Shown here one piece after another: positions 8,521-18,794 of a DNA stretch of 64,000 nucleotides (position 1 is its first letter; every line of letters begins with the position of its first letter). Source of the DNA: Leucaena leucocephala (lineage: Eukaryota > Streptophyta > Magnoliopsida > Fabales > Fabaceae); assembly GCA_037074615.1 (NCBI GenBank), contig CM073518.1:9734001-9798000 (forward strand). The letters run 5' to 3'. The notes below the pieces were generated by a model. That model made no database searches and was not told the DNA's origin. It saw only the letters and a program-made list of their open reading frames with translations. Made by a program: the position numbers and the translations under genes.

Positions 8521-11461
8521 ATGGGTCAAAGTTGGATGAAAACTAAGAGAACTACTAAGGAATATGCAGATAGGGTAAAAAGGTTTCTTGAATTTGTTGA
8601 GATGAATGCTTTGAAGAAAAAGGATGGGTTGTTCTTCTGTCCCTATGTCAAACAGATTGTCTATTCCTGATAAAAGAAAGTATCTTATATGTGATGGAAT
8701 AAATTTAAGATATACAAATTGGATTTTGCACGGTGAGATTAGAAGGACTCCTTTGCGTGAGGAAGTTGTGAACGATAACTATGGGGATAGATTTTCGGAT
8801 ATATTTTATGATATTGGAGCCGAATCCTTTCCATAGTTCTCTCCTATATGTGAAAATTTGCTAAGTAATGTCTAGATGCCATTGTACTCAGAGAGTAAAG
8901 ATGAGTGCACAAGGTTAAAATTTGTGTTGCATTTGATGAATTTAAAATCGAGAAATGGTTGGACCGATTCTAGTTTAATGGAATTGCTCGAGTTGTTGAG
9001 TGATGCCCTTCTTGTAGGAAATACACTACCAAAATCAAAGTACGAGGCAAAAAAAATATTGTGTCCGATGGGTTTGTCATGTAAGAAGATACATGCGTGC
9101 CCTAATAACTACATATTGTACAAAAATGAGTATGAAGGGCTGGATAAATGCCTTAAATATGGCACTTCAAGATACAAAGTGAAGAAAGGTAGTGATGATT
9201 GTGATGAGATTACCAAAGGCTCTCCTTCGAAGGTGTTGTGGTATCTTACAATAACATCACGGTATAAGCATTTGTTTGCTAACACCACAGATACAAAGAA
9301 CTTGAGATGGCATTCCGATGGGAAAATAAAGGATGAACAACTTTGTCACCCAGCTAATTCTCCTCAATGGAAGACAAAAGACCAAAATTTCTTGAATTTA
9401 GTTCTGAACCTAGAAATCTTTAGCTTAGGCTATGTATAGACGAAATCATCCGTATGGTAATCTCAATATCACACATAGTGCTTGGCCAGTTCTCATTGTG
9501 ATTTACAACTTCCTCCCTTATTGTGTATGAAATGAAAGTACGTCATGTTGTCTTCAATGATCTCGGGGCTAAAACAGTCGGGAAATGATATAGATGTGTA
9601 CTTGGCACATTTGATTGATGATTTGAAGAAACTGTGGGAGGATGGTGTTGATGTCTTAGATACATACAAACAATAGACCTTTAAACTCCGTACCATGATC
9701 TTGACCATGATAAATGACTTCTTGGCATATAGAAATTTGTCAGGCTATAGTGTTAAGGGGCATAAAGCATGTCTCATATGTGAAGAAGGCACTAACTACA
9801 TACAACTCAATCATGGAAGGAAGACAATCTACCTTTCCTATAGAAGGTTTCTTAGCCGACACCACTCTTACCTTAGGTTGAAGAAGGCGTTTAATGGCTC
9901 ACAAGAATATAAAATGACTCATGTTCATTTAACTGGAGAAGAAATGTATCAACGTTTGCAGGTGTTCATGTTACCTTAGGTAAAAGTAATAAGAAGAAGG
10001 CACTTGAAAAGAATATATGGAAAAATAGATCAATCGTCTGTATTGGCGGAGTCTTAAAGTGAGACATAGTCTAGATATCATGCATGTGGAGAAAAACCTA
10101 TGTGAGAGCCTTGTTGGCACACTTCTGCATATCAGTGGAAAGAGTAAGAATGGGGTCAATGCTAGACGAAACTTAACTGAATTGGAATAAGATAACGGGT
10201 ATGAAGCCCCACGATTGCCACATGTTGATGCAACAATTAGTTCTAGTGGCTATTCGAGGCATTATGAAAGATGATGTGCGGAGCACTATTACTAGACTTT
10301 GTATGTTCTTCAATGCTATTTGCAGCAAAGTGATTGATCCTGCTGAGTTGGATGAATTGGAAAATGAAGGTTATGTTATCCTTTCCTAGTTAGAGATGCA
10401 CTTCCCTCCAATATTTTTTAACATTATGATCCATTTGATTGCTCACCTGATACGTGAGATTAGATTTATGGCCCTGTGTGTTTAAGGTGGATGTACCTGT
10501 TTGAGAGAAACATGAAAATCCTTAAAGGGTATGCTAAAAAATTTTATCGACCTGAGGCATCAATTGTTGAGGTATATAGCTGAAGAAGCAGTTGAGTTTT
10601 GTAACTCATATCTTGCTGGGGTAAAGGCAGTTAGACTTCCTCAATCTCGGCATGATCAAGGGAGAAAAAATAAGGAAACTTAAGGTGTCAAAGTGAAGTG
10701 CATGTCAAGCGAATTGGTGATGCAAGCACATCTTTACATTTTGAACAATAAAGATGAAGTTCTGCCCTACTTGGATGCTCACCAAAATATGCTCAAGAAC
10801 ATGAACCCAAGAAAGAGCGATATGCAGCTGGCTAATGAACACAACAGGTATTTTGCTGAATGGTTCAAGCAAGGCATCTTAAAGGATAACAATCCTTCTA
10901 AGACAATACAAATGCTAGTTGTAGGGCCTTGTTTTGAGGTTGTGTGTTGGGAAGGATATGACATAAATGGCTACTCTTTTTACACAAAAGCCCAAGATGA
11001 TAAAAGTACATTGCAGAATAGTGGTGTGATGGTTGTGACTGAAGCAATGCATTTTGCTAGTTCAAAAGATAAAAGGTCAACATTGGCTTCCATACCATAT
11101 TATAGAGTGATTGAAGAGATTTGGGAGATTAGTTACTCCAAGTTTATAGTGACAGTCTTTAAATATAAGTAGGTTAATAGTAATGATGTATAAGTAGATG
11201 AGAAATTTGGATTTGTCATTCATCTTAGCAAGTCAAGCAATTCAAGTGTTTTATGTCACCGATCCAACAAATAAAGATCTTGTCATTATGCTCCAAGGTA
11301 AAAGGCAAGCAATTGGTGATGACAATGACTTAAGGTTCAACCTCGATAAAACCCCACCTTTCACAACTGTTTGACCTATAACAACAGAGTTTGATTTGGA
11401 AAATGACGAATATGCTGTTAGGGATAATTATTTTGAAGGAATTTGGGTGGATACAAACTAG
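8521..11461 (+). pseudogene. TNP2-like CACTA transposase pseudogene (copy A)
   Basis: The family catalyses cut-and-paste transposition of CACTA elements. The start is MGQSWMKTKRTTKEYADRVK at 8521, parallel to MDRSWINAKRTSVEYAEGVK in copy B. In order: the N-terminal zinc-like segment ending FFCP; the Transposase_21 core (KKIHACPNNYILYKNEYEG near 9090 and NDFLAYRNLSGYSVKGHKAC near 9714); a DUF4218 fragment (PHDCHMLMQQLVLVAIRGIM, 10207); and a DUF4216-type part (MQLANEHNRYFAEWFKQGIL near 10821, YDINGYSFYTKAQDD near 10960). The end is EGIWVDTN-stop at 11461. Stops and frameshifts occur around 8640, 8830-8875, 9436, 9676, 9977, 10387, 10680 and 11170, so no working enzyme is made. The non-autonomous insertion lies upstream of the gene. 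Confidence 0.88.
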
Positions 11462-11790
11462 TAGAAAATTAGTTTATTCTTTTGTAATAAATGTCAATTT
11501 GATTACTTAATTGTATGATTAATATTTTTTGTTCTTGTATTTAATTATTATTTTGTAAACGTGATGGGCACATTTTCGGTTAATAATTGTTCAATAGTCT
11601 TTTAACTTGTTTTGGATTCATCATTTAACCATTTCCTTCTTGTATATATGATGTACAAATATAGAGATTTATTGAAAGTTTACCAATTTAGATTATTCTA
11701 TGACCATTTAAATTTTGGGATTGCTGACTTCATACTTTGATGCCTGTAATTAATTGGTCTGTCTTGATTATACTAAAAAGTATAAATTTA

Positions 11791-12000
11791 AAAAGTATAT
11801 TTTTAGAATATTTTTAACGTAGTTAACGGTTTGGAGTTCACTATATATTTTCAAAATAGAGGTGACATATGTATAATTAATGTAAAACACAAAGGATGTT
11901 AGAATATTTTACTCTAAAATTTATATTAAAATAAATTTTATTTACTATTTTATCCTTTATCATTACTAATTCCTTAGTTTGGCTAAAATCATTCAAAAAA
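11791..12000 (+). repeat. dispersed 110-125-bp AT-rich repeat, copy 1
   Basis: The segment reads ATTTTTAGAATATTTTTAACG..GTTAACGGTTTGG...TAATTAATGTAAAACAC...GAATATTTTACTC. It recurs at 14223-14340 and 14428-14550, with a partial copy at 14117-14203. The following TTATTTACTATTTTATCC..TTTGGCTAAAATCATT tract (11935-11995) reappears inverted at 14342-14410. It is probably a decayed MITE or other small element. No coding capacity. Confidence 0.65.
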
Positions 12001-12733
12001 TTTAAGAGTTTTATCTTTTCCTTTATTTTATTTTTTCGTAATATTTATTTTTTTTAATATTTTTAATATATTGCGAAAAAAATTTAAGTGAATTAATTAA
12101 CATATAGTTTATCATTTTCAAATAATTAATACTTTTAATAAATATATACTTAATTAAATAATTTTATAAATGTAAATTTTTATTTTTTTAATCAAAATTT
12201 TTAAGGATAATTAAAACATTTATTAGTTGAATATAATCAATGTATTGAAAATTTTAAAAATTAAAATAGTTATTTGTTAATGTTCAAAAACTAAAGTAAA
12301 TAAATAAATTTCAATAAAAATAATGAAAAATTAAAATTAACGTTTTTATAATTTATTAAAAATTAATAAATTAATAACATATTGGAAAGTTTTAAAATAT
12401 ATATTAGAATTATTTTTTGGTTATATAAAAAATTATTTTTGTACAAACATAAATGTTTATTCTTATGTTAATTAGAGAGGGTATTTTGGTCAAAAAAAGT
12501 TTAATAGTTAAACTTAACGGTCAACTAAAATTTTGGTGGATGGAAGCTGAATCTCAAATAAATAAGAGAAGTTCATGTTATTGAGGGCGTTAGTAATAGA
12601 ATTGATATTGGAATTTCTCATTTTGTCATATTTGATAGGAGGGATTGCTTGCTACTTGGATTGGTCAAACCCCTATAAGTGGGATTGGTCAATATCTTAT
12701 TCAAAACTATAATTTAGCCCAAAAGCACTTATG
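12001..12733. other. AT-rich intergenic DNA, no gene seen
   Basis: Very AT-rich with long T and A runs. No reading frame, transposon terminus or RNA gene could be recognised. Confidence 0.5.
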
Positions 12734-13118
12734 AACAAATATGGCTGTCTGTTTTAAAATTTTCCCAAACCGAGGTTTGAGCTAGAAGTCCTTTTAAAAC
12801 TTAGGTTTTGAGATTTCCCAAATAGACCCATTGGAGATTTAATCCTAGGATTAAAACTTTACAGACCAAAATACCCTCCCTTCCCTCCTCTATGAAAGCT
12901 CTCCTCCTCTATAGTTGTTCACCCCTGCCCTCCTCCTCCATCTTCTCTATCGATGCCACATTCCAATCCTCCTTTGCGATTCTGAAATCCAGTACTAAAC
13001 CGATGGAAAGTAAACCATACAATGGGCCTGTTTGGAAAAAAACAAAACCATGATTTTAAAAGGGCTTCTAACCCAAACCTCAGTTTGGAGAAATTTTAAA
13101 ACAAATAGTCATATTTGT
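12734..13118. repeat. imperfect inverted repeat, arms about 97 bp, spacer about 190 bp
   Basis: The left arm (12734-12830) contains AAATATGGCTGTCTG, TTTCCCAAACCGAGGTTTGA and AAATAGACCCA. The right arm (13023-13118) is its diverged reverse complement, with TGGGCCTGTTTGG, CCCAAACCTCAGTTTGG and ATAGTCATATTTG. The spacer is pyrimidine-rich. The TGGGCCTGTTTGG wording resembles hAT or Mutator-like termini, but both such ends point into the spacer, so this is not simply one element with terminal inverted repeats. Confidence 0.65.
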
Positions 13119-13189
13119 CCAAACTTCGGTTTAGACCAAACTATGGTTTAAAACCATGGTTTCAGAGTAGCTTTTGGAACAGTCAAAGA

Positions 13190-13390
13190 GTTTATGAACT
13201 ACTCAATTACTATTTTACCCTTACTTTTTCTTACACCCTCTCTCCTCTCTCCTCTATCTTTTCCAACCTCTCTCCTCTATCTTTTCTACTATCTCTCATC
13301 TCTCTTCTATCTTCTTCACCCTCTCTCCTCTCTCCTCTATCTTTTTTACCCTCTCTCCTCTCTCATCTCTCATGCATACCCTTTTTAGTA
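13190..13390. repeat. pyrimidine-rich low-complexity tract
   Basis: Imperfect tandem CTCTCTCCTCTATCTTTTC units, about 95% pyrimidine on the plus strand. Apparent Ser/Leu-rich frames here come from composition alone. Confidence 0.85.
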
Positions 13391-14116
13391 ATTTTCCAAT
13401 TATAAAACCCCTTTTGGTAATAACTATCCAAACACTCATTTATCCAGAACTACTTTTTTCCTATAAGCTTTTCTCTAAAAGCCCTTTTTTATAAGCTGTC
13501 CAAAAGCCCATTTTTTTCATAAGCCCTTTTTTAAAATCTTATCCAAACACACACAATAGATCTAATAGAAGAAGCTGAGGATTAAACTAATTTATTCATC
13601 AAATACATGATTCTCCTTAGCAGATTGATGGATCTAGAGCCTTCTACAAGGAGTCTCCTTAAACCAATTTATTCATCATACACTGCCTTCAATTTCGCTT
13701 GAACGGCATAAACACATACTTGTGTATCCTTATGTTTGGCTTTGGCATCTCATTGATGACCACCTATTTTCCTGTATTAATTTTTAAGAGAAAGACAAGA
13801 ACAAGCAGAAAAGAAAGATTGATCTGTCATGTTGGTGCAGTCATGCTCATCTCTTGGAGCAAAGTCGTCGTCTCCTTTCCAGGGATGAAGCAATGAATTC
13901 TGGGGGTTTAGGGCAAGGTTTATTATGGTCTTTTCATAATTTAGAACTAATTATAAAATAAATAAATAAAATTATTCCTTTTAAATATTATTCCATACCA
14001 AACATAATTTTAACTCAATCCCAATCCTACTCTCACTCCTAAACCTATTCCTAATTCCAATCCCAATACCTCAAACTTTAAGGCTATGTTCCAAACTAGG
14101 TCATACATTCTAATTT
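13391..14116. other. no gene seen
   Basis: Intergenic sequence with partial repeats such as TATAAGC..TTTTCTCTAAAAGCCC and ATAAGCCCTTTTTTAAAATCTTATCC. No protein frame with recognisable similarity. A 65-codon frame at 13699-13896 looks like chance. Confidence 0.4.
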
Positions 14117-14550
14117 TAAGGATATTTATATACGTTTTCAAAATAAAAGAGAAGTTTCCATAATTTAAGTATAACAAAAAGGATGGTTAGTATATTTTAC
14201 TCTAATTTTAATTAAAAATTTATTTTTTAGAATATTTTTAATGGAGTTAATAGTTTTGACTTAACTGTATGCTTTTAAAATAGAGGGGAGATATGTGTAA
14301 TTAATGTACAACACAAGGGAAGTTGGAGTATTTTACTCTTTTTTAAATGATTTTAGCCAAATTAAGAAATTAGTGAGCATAAAGGGTAAAATGTAAATAA
14401 AATTTTTTAATTTAAATTTTAATTAAAAAATATCTTTTTAGAATATTTTTAACGGTGTTAACGGTTTAGACTTAACTGTATATTTTTAAAATATAAAGGA
14501 GGTATATGTAATTAATGTAAAAATACAAGGAAAGTTGGAGTATTTTACTC
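14117..14550 (+). repeat. dispersed 110-125-bp AT-rich repeat, copies 2-4
   Basis: A partial copy at 14117-14203 and fuller copies at 14223-14340 and 14428-14550 all end in TTGGAGTATTTTACTC-like wording and contain TTAATGTA..AACACAAG. Between copies 3 and 4 lies the inverted form of the 11935-11995 tract. The last copy ends just before the target duplication of CACTA element B. Confidence 0.65.
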
Positions 14551-14574
14551 AATTATTATCCTTCTTACACGGCT

Positions 14575-15060
14575 GGAAAAAAGTATTTCTACACCGGTTG
14601 AAAATGGTATTCTACATCGCACATATAACCGGTGTAGAAACGGACCATGTAAAAAGTGAGACATTTTACACCGGTCACAAGACCGGTGTAGAATGTATAC
14701 TTTTTTACACCGGTCTACATTTTAAAGCGGTTCACATTTACATCCGGTGTATTATTTTTTAACATCTACACCGGTTGAATATTGGGACGGTGTAGATTAT
14801 TCAAATGTTAACACCGGTTGAATATTGGGACGGTGTAAATTATTCAAATGTATACTTTTTTACACCGATTTACATTTTAAAGTGGTTCACATTCAAGTGT
14901 ATTATTTTTTAACATCTACACCGGTTGAATATTGGGACGGTGTAGATTATTCAAATGGTAACACCGGTTGTATATACATCCGATGTAGATGTTATTAAAT
15001 TTATATATATATGTTCTTTCTACACCGGCAGGTATATACCTCCGATGTAGATGTTATTAA
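14575..15060. repeat. left subterminal repeats of CACTA element B
   Basis: About fifteen ACACCGGT/ACCGGTGT motifs lie in both orientations. They include three close copies of ACACCGGTTGAATATTGGGA followed by CGGTGTAGATTATTCAAATG. Such arrays are the usual binding sites of the TNPA/TNPD-type protein in CACTA elements. Here that role is inferred only from position. Confidence 0.88.
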
Positions 15061-15277
15061 ATTTATATTTAATTTAATACATTTCGTTGGCCTGAAGCTT
15101 CATAAATAAACTGCCCAAATATAATATAGGACTCAATCATCGATCATCATCAGTTCAAGATACCTGAGACATATATAATTCAATTGCTCATTATATTATT
15201 CATTTAATAAAATTCAATACAAAAATGCTACAATTTGAACAGAAAAGTAGAAAAAGGTATTAAGTGAAAGACAAATA

Positions 15278-17870
15278 CTATAGAGAAGGAAGGAATTGAA
15301 TAAAAAACTCTGCCCACCGATTACGCAGGTCCTCAATATCTTGGTCAGGAAATGGATCAGGTTGATCAAACATCTGAAATATGAAATCAAAATCAAAGAA
15401 ATTAAGGCATTACTCATATAGATTAGATTGACAATTAAGAAATATGAAATCATTAAAAATACAATTTTACCTCCTCAGTTAGGTCAATCCTATTTGCCAA
15501 GATAATATTGACCATGTGTCTGACTATGTAGAAGCCACACAAGTTGCTTTCTCTAGGTTGCCTTCGACTCTGTAATGTTAACAAGATAAAAATTATTTCT
15601 CATCATCAAAACGGGGAACCTAGCTAACACCTAATATATACTTTTATTACCTTCGATGTGATCCATTCAGGGTCCCTCACCAAATTAACGTGCTTAAGGC
15701 CCCTTGCAACTAGAACGTCCTCATAGCCCTATGACCAAAGTTAATAAGTTAGTAACCCATTTATCACAAAGATCATTGTGTATAGAAGAGAACTCACGTG
15801 TTCATGATCTTCCTGACATCAACCGAGGGCTTGTAATGGAGGGAGCATAAGAAGAAAACTTTATAGTTATGCTTACATAGGATGACAAGTTGCCAATGAT
15901 TACTGTAGAGATTAGTTAAAAGAGAATGAGTATTATAATTAAGCAAATACAAAACTAGCATATATGAAATAAAATGAAATATTATTATTCTTACTCCTGC
16001 ATATATGGTGCGAAGAAACAATCAATATCGGTTTCACCGAGCCTCCTTGAAATGTATGCAAGCCTCGAAGATTGAGAGGTCCCTTTAGCATAAATCTGAA
16101 GTGGGCATAGGAATCCGAACTTTTTTTGTTTGCCCTTTGAGGAAACCAACTCAGTTTGCATGTACCTACAGGCAATGCATACACGACATTAGTTGTAAGA
16201 CTTAAACTTTGTTATTACATATATTTACATTTAAATTATACTTACATCAAAAACACTTGGATGCAGCCGGAGGTCAGTTCTTCCTTGGGAGTGATCAGAG
16301 ATTTGACGTCCTCATGGTCCAGGAAGGCTGGTGCCCCCATGTCGCCCACAACAACGCGTCCACATGGAACGTTTTGTCATATGCCAATAGGATCACACAT
16401 TGCATGGCATTCAAAGTGGGAGGGGTGAGAAGTTGGCTGGGGGATGAGGCGACGTGATCCGAAATAAGATGCTTTGGCCACAATATGAAAGTCCCTTTTG
16501 CTTGGCTCACTGTCTTCACCTCATCAGTGGGAATTGGGACAAGAGCATCTCCAATTAACACGTCTTTAACTGTCACCCTTAATTGATCGTCCTGAATTTG
16601 GATGTGGTGAACAATTGCCCTTAGGCAATGGATGGAGCCACATGCCACTAAGCGTCTAAGAGGATCCTCCACATATAGATCACAATGTTCTGCATCCTCT
16701 GACAGCGGCAAGCAACAGCTCTCCTTAGTGCTTGGACGGGTTGCAATTGAGGGTGGGAGGGGATCAGTTGGCTCTTACTGCCTTGATGTCATCATGGACA
16801 ACATTTCTTCCTTCATCTTTGCGAACCCCTCTTGTAATCGCGCCTCAATTGAAGCTTCTGCTTGTACCCTAACCTCTATCCAAGCCTCTTTCTTAGCCTC
16901 TGCCCTTATGGTGGAGAGCAAGGATTCCAACTCTGCCCTCGGCACCACATGTGGGGAACGTCTTTTAGATAATCCAAAGTAATCTCTTATACCCACACCT
17001 CTTCCAACTCCCCTGACACGGCCCCCATGTTCTTGTTTGCCAGTGGCAACAGTCAAGATATCATTCCTACCATCTAACTTGAAGGATCCATGGGACTCTT
17101 GTTGTTTAAGATCACTCTATAACATAGAAAGAACAAACATAAGCAAAATGATATGATTATAGTCTACTAAAACAAAATAATACAAGTAGTGCTTACAATT
17201 TTTTCAGCAATCATGCGAGCATTGTCGCTTGTAAATGTTCCGCTCTTTCTTTGGCGAGCGTACAACCATTTTTCTTCGCGACGTATCGGAGAGGGGGGTC
17301 AAGAAGAACACTAGGATCTGACCCAGCCTTTTCTTCTAGCCTCTTCCTCTTGGCCCCCAACAACTCTCTTTCTGCCTTCGCATAACCCCCTCGAGACATT
17401 GTGTGGGGGCAATCATTCTTGCGGGCGAACTCAATCGCTTTTGCCCTTTTTTCCTACAAGACATGGAGTAGTTAAAATCAATACATATGATATTCTGATA
17501 CGTTTTCTGCCAACACATACGTTTTCTGCCAACACATAGCTAGTTGGGTCTTGAATGCCCTCCAACGCTCAACGCAATAGGACAACGTCTTCTTCTTCAA
17601 GAACTCATTATTGGGAACATCGTAAGTGAGCTGCAATGTTTGCCATTGAAAGCAGAGTAATCAACAAACAGTTGTGTATTTGGTATTGCTCTGCATGCAA
17701 TATTAGATAGTTCCTATACCTGGATAGTGTCCCAAATTTGATGCTTCAGGTGATCATCCACAGCATCCCAAGTCAAATAGATAATACTAGGCTTGTTGCG
17801 TCTAGGAGGCTGACAAAACTTACGTACTTTGCCCTGTGTTCACAGTTGGGTTCCAGTTTCTGTCAAACTC
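15278..17870 (-). pseudogene. CACTA second gene: plant-transposase domain plus Ulp1-like protease domain, lightly decayed
   Basis: A spliced minus-strand gene. Exon readings in order: MKDRIEGKLLLIEFDRNWNP with QPPRRNKPSIIYLTWDAV (17870-17720); LTYDVPNNEFLKKKTLSYC with WRAFKTQLA (17632-17510); KRAKAIEFARKNDCPHTMS, then PPSPIRREEKW...FTSDNARMIAEKI (17455-17195), the Ptta/En-Spm plant transposase pattern; GSFKLDGRNDILTVATG, RVRGVGRGVG and a coiled-coil-like stretch (17105-16778); DALVPIPTDEVKTVSQAKGT (about 16500); FGFLCPLQIYAKGTSQSSRL (16110); HWQLVILCKHNYKVFFLCSL (15890); and NLCGFYIVRHMVNI (15530), ending FIQFLPSL-stop at 15278. The HW and Q..xxCGFY blocks match the His and Cys regions of C48/Ulp1 peptidases. 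Breaks: in-frame TAA at 16775-16777, frameshifts near 17290 (C6 run), 17815 and 16320. A 19-bp direct repeat lies at the 17500-17540 exon edge. Probably nonfunctional, but the breaks are few. Confidence 0.75.
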
Positions 17871-18359
17871 TATCAGAAGCAGTTTCCCCTCTATCCTGTC
17901 CTTCATAATGTCTTTCAAACGATTCGCACTTCTGCCCTTCCTTTGCATAATGGCAGTTGGAGCATCGCTAGCCTCAATATGAGTAACTCTATCCCCCATA
18001 TTCCTATGTACGCAATAACAACATCAAAAACATTAAAACAGACTTAACCCTTTTTCTTTCAACCCGTCAGAGTACACAAAACTTGTTCCTTTAGCAGTTA
18101 TGAATGGAAAGATGTGCAAGCATTTATCAGGAAAAATAGAAAACCTAGATTAAATGAACATATATAAAAAAGCGAAGCACGTACACACAGGAAAATAAGT
18201 ACAAAGAACACATACACGAAATAGCAGAACGAGAGAGACAACAGAGAAGAACGACTAAGCACGGAGAAGCCTCGCGAAAACCACAGAGCACGACAAGCGG
18301 AGATATGACAGAGTTCATGAGAAATGATAATGTTGGTCGCGCAAGGGGCGGGCTTAAAA

Positions 18360-18600
18360 AATGAATATAAATATTTTACACCGGATATAAATTATTCTAA
18401 CCCGGGTAAAAATATAACCGATGTAAAATTGATACATTTTATACCGGATAAAGTATACACCCGGTGTAAAAACTAACACCGTCTAAAATATAACACCGGA
18501 TAAAGTATAAGCCGGTATAAAATTAAACTATAATTTATTTACAAATTGTCAGTAGTAGACTTTTTACACCGGATAGCACTTAAGATCGGTTTTAATGTTG
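18360..18600. repeat. internal ACACCGG repeat cluster between two genes of element B
   Basis: At least eight motifs of the type TTTTACACCGGATA, CCGGTGTAAAA and TATACCGGATAAAGTATA lie between the 5' end of the second gene and the 3' end of the transposase gene. CACTA elements normally keep such repeats near their termini, so an internal cluster here is unusual. It could mark an earlier terminus, a bidirectional regulatory block or an internal duplication. Confidence 0.8.
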
Positions 18601-18794
18601 TAGTTATTTTTTAAACTCCATCGTCATATATATCATCCCATCCTTGGCGTCACAACATTCTTATCAGAACAAGAATCTGTCTCTATTATTATAACATCAA
18701 AATCATATACGCAATCATAATAAGAAACTTAATACTGCATGTTTAAACTACATCAAAAACAAGAAACACATAGAAATTAATCAGAATCCACTTC

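Larger units (their letters stand above)
6279..11770 (+). mobile_element. decayed CACTA (En/Spm) element, copy A, 3' end truncated
   Basis: The left terminus is CACTACTAGAAAAAAA at 6279, followed by subterminal repeats with the wording CACGGTGGTTTT and AAACCACAAAATCGCCATG (6380-6520). A TNP2-type transposase pseudogene occupies 8521-11461. The 3' untranslated part to about 11770 matches, in reverse complement, the tract at 35030-35330 in copy C. The matching right terminus (C ends CACTAATAAAAAAAAG) is missing here, so the element is truncated near 11770. A 1,448-bp non-autonomous element is inserted at 6926-8373. Confidence 0.75.

Noticed and set aside
8876..9439. 187-codon plus-strand frame as a separate gene
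   Set aside because: It is an internal piece of the CACTA copy A transposase (KKIHACPNNYILYKN), bounded by frameshifts.
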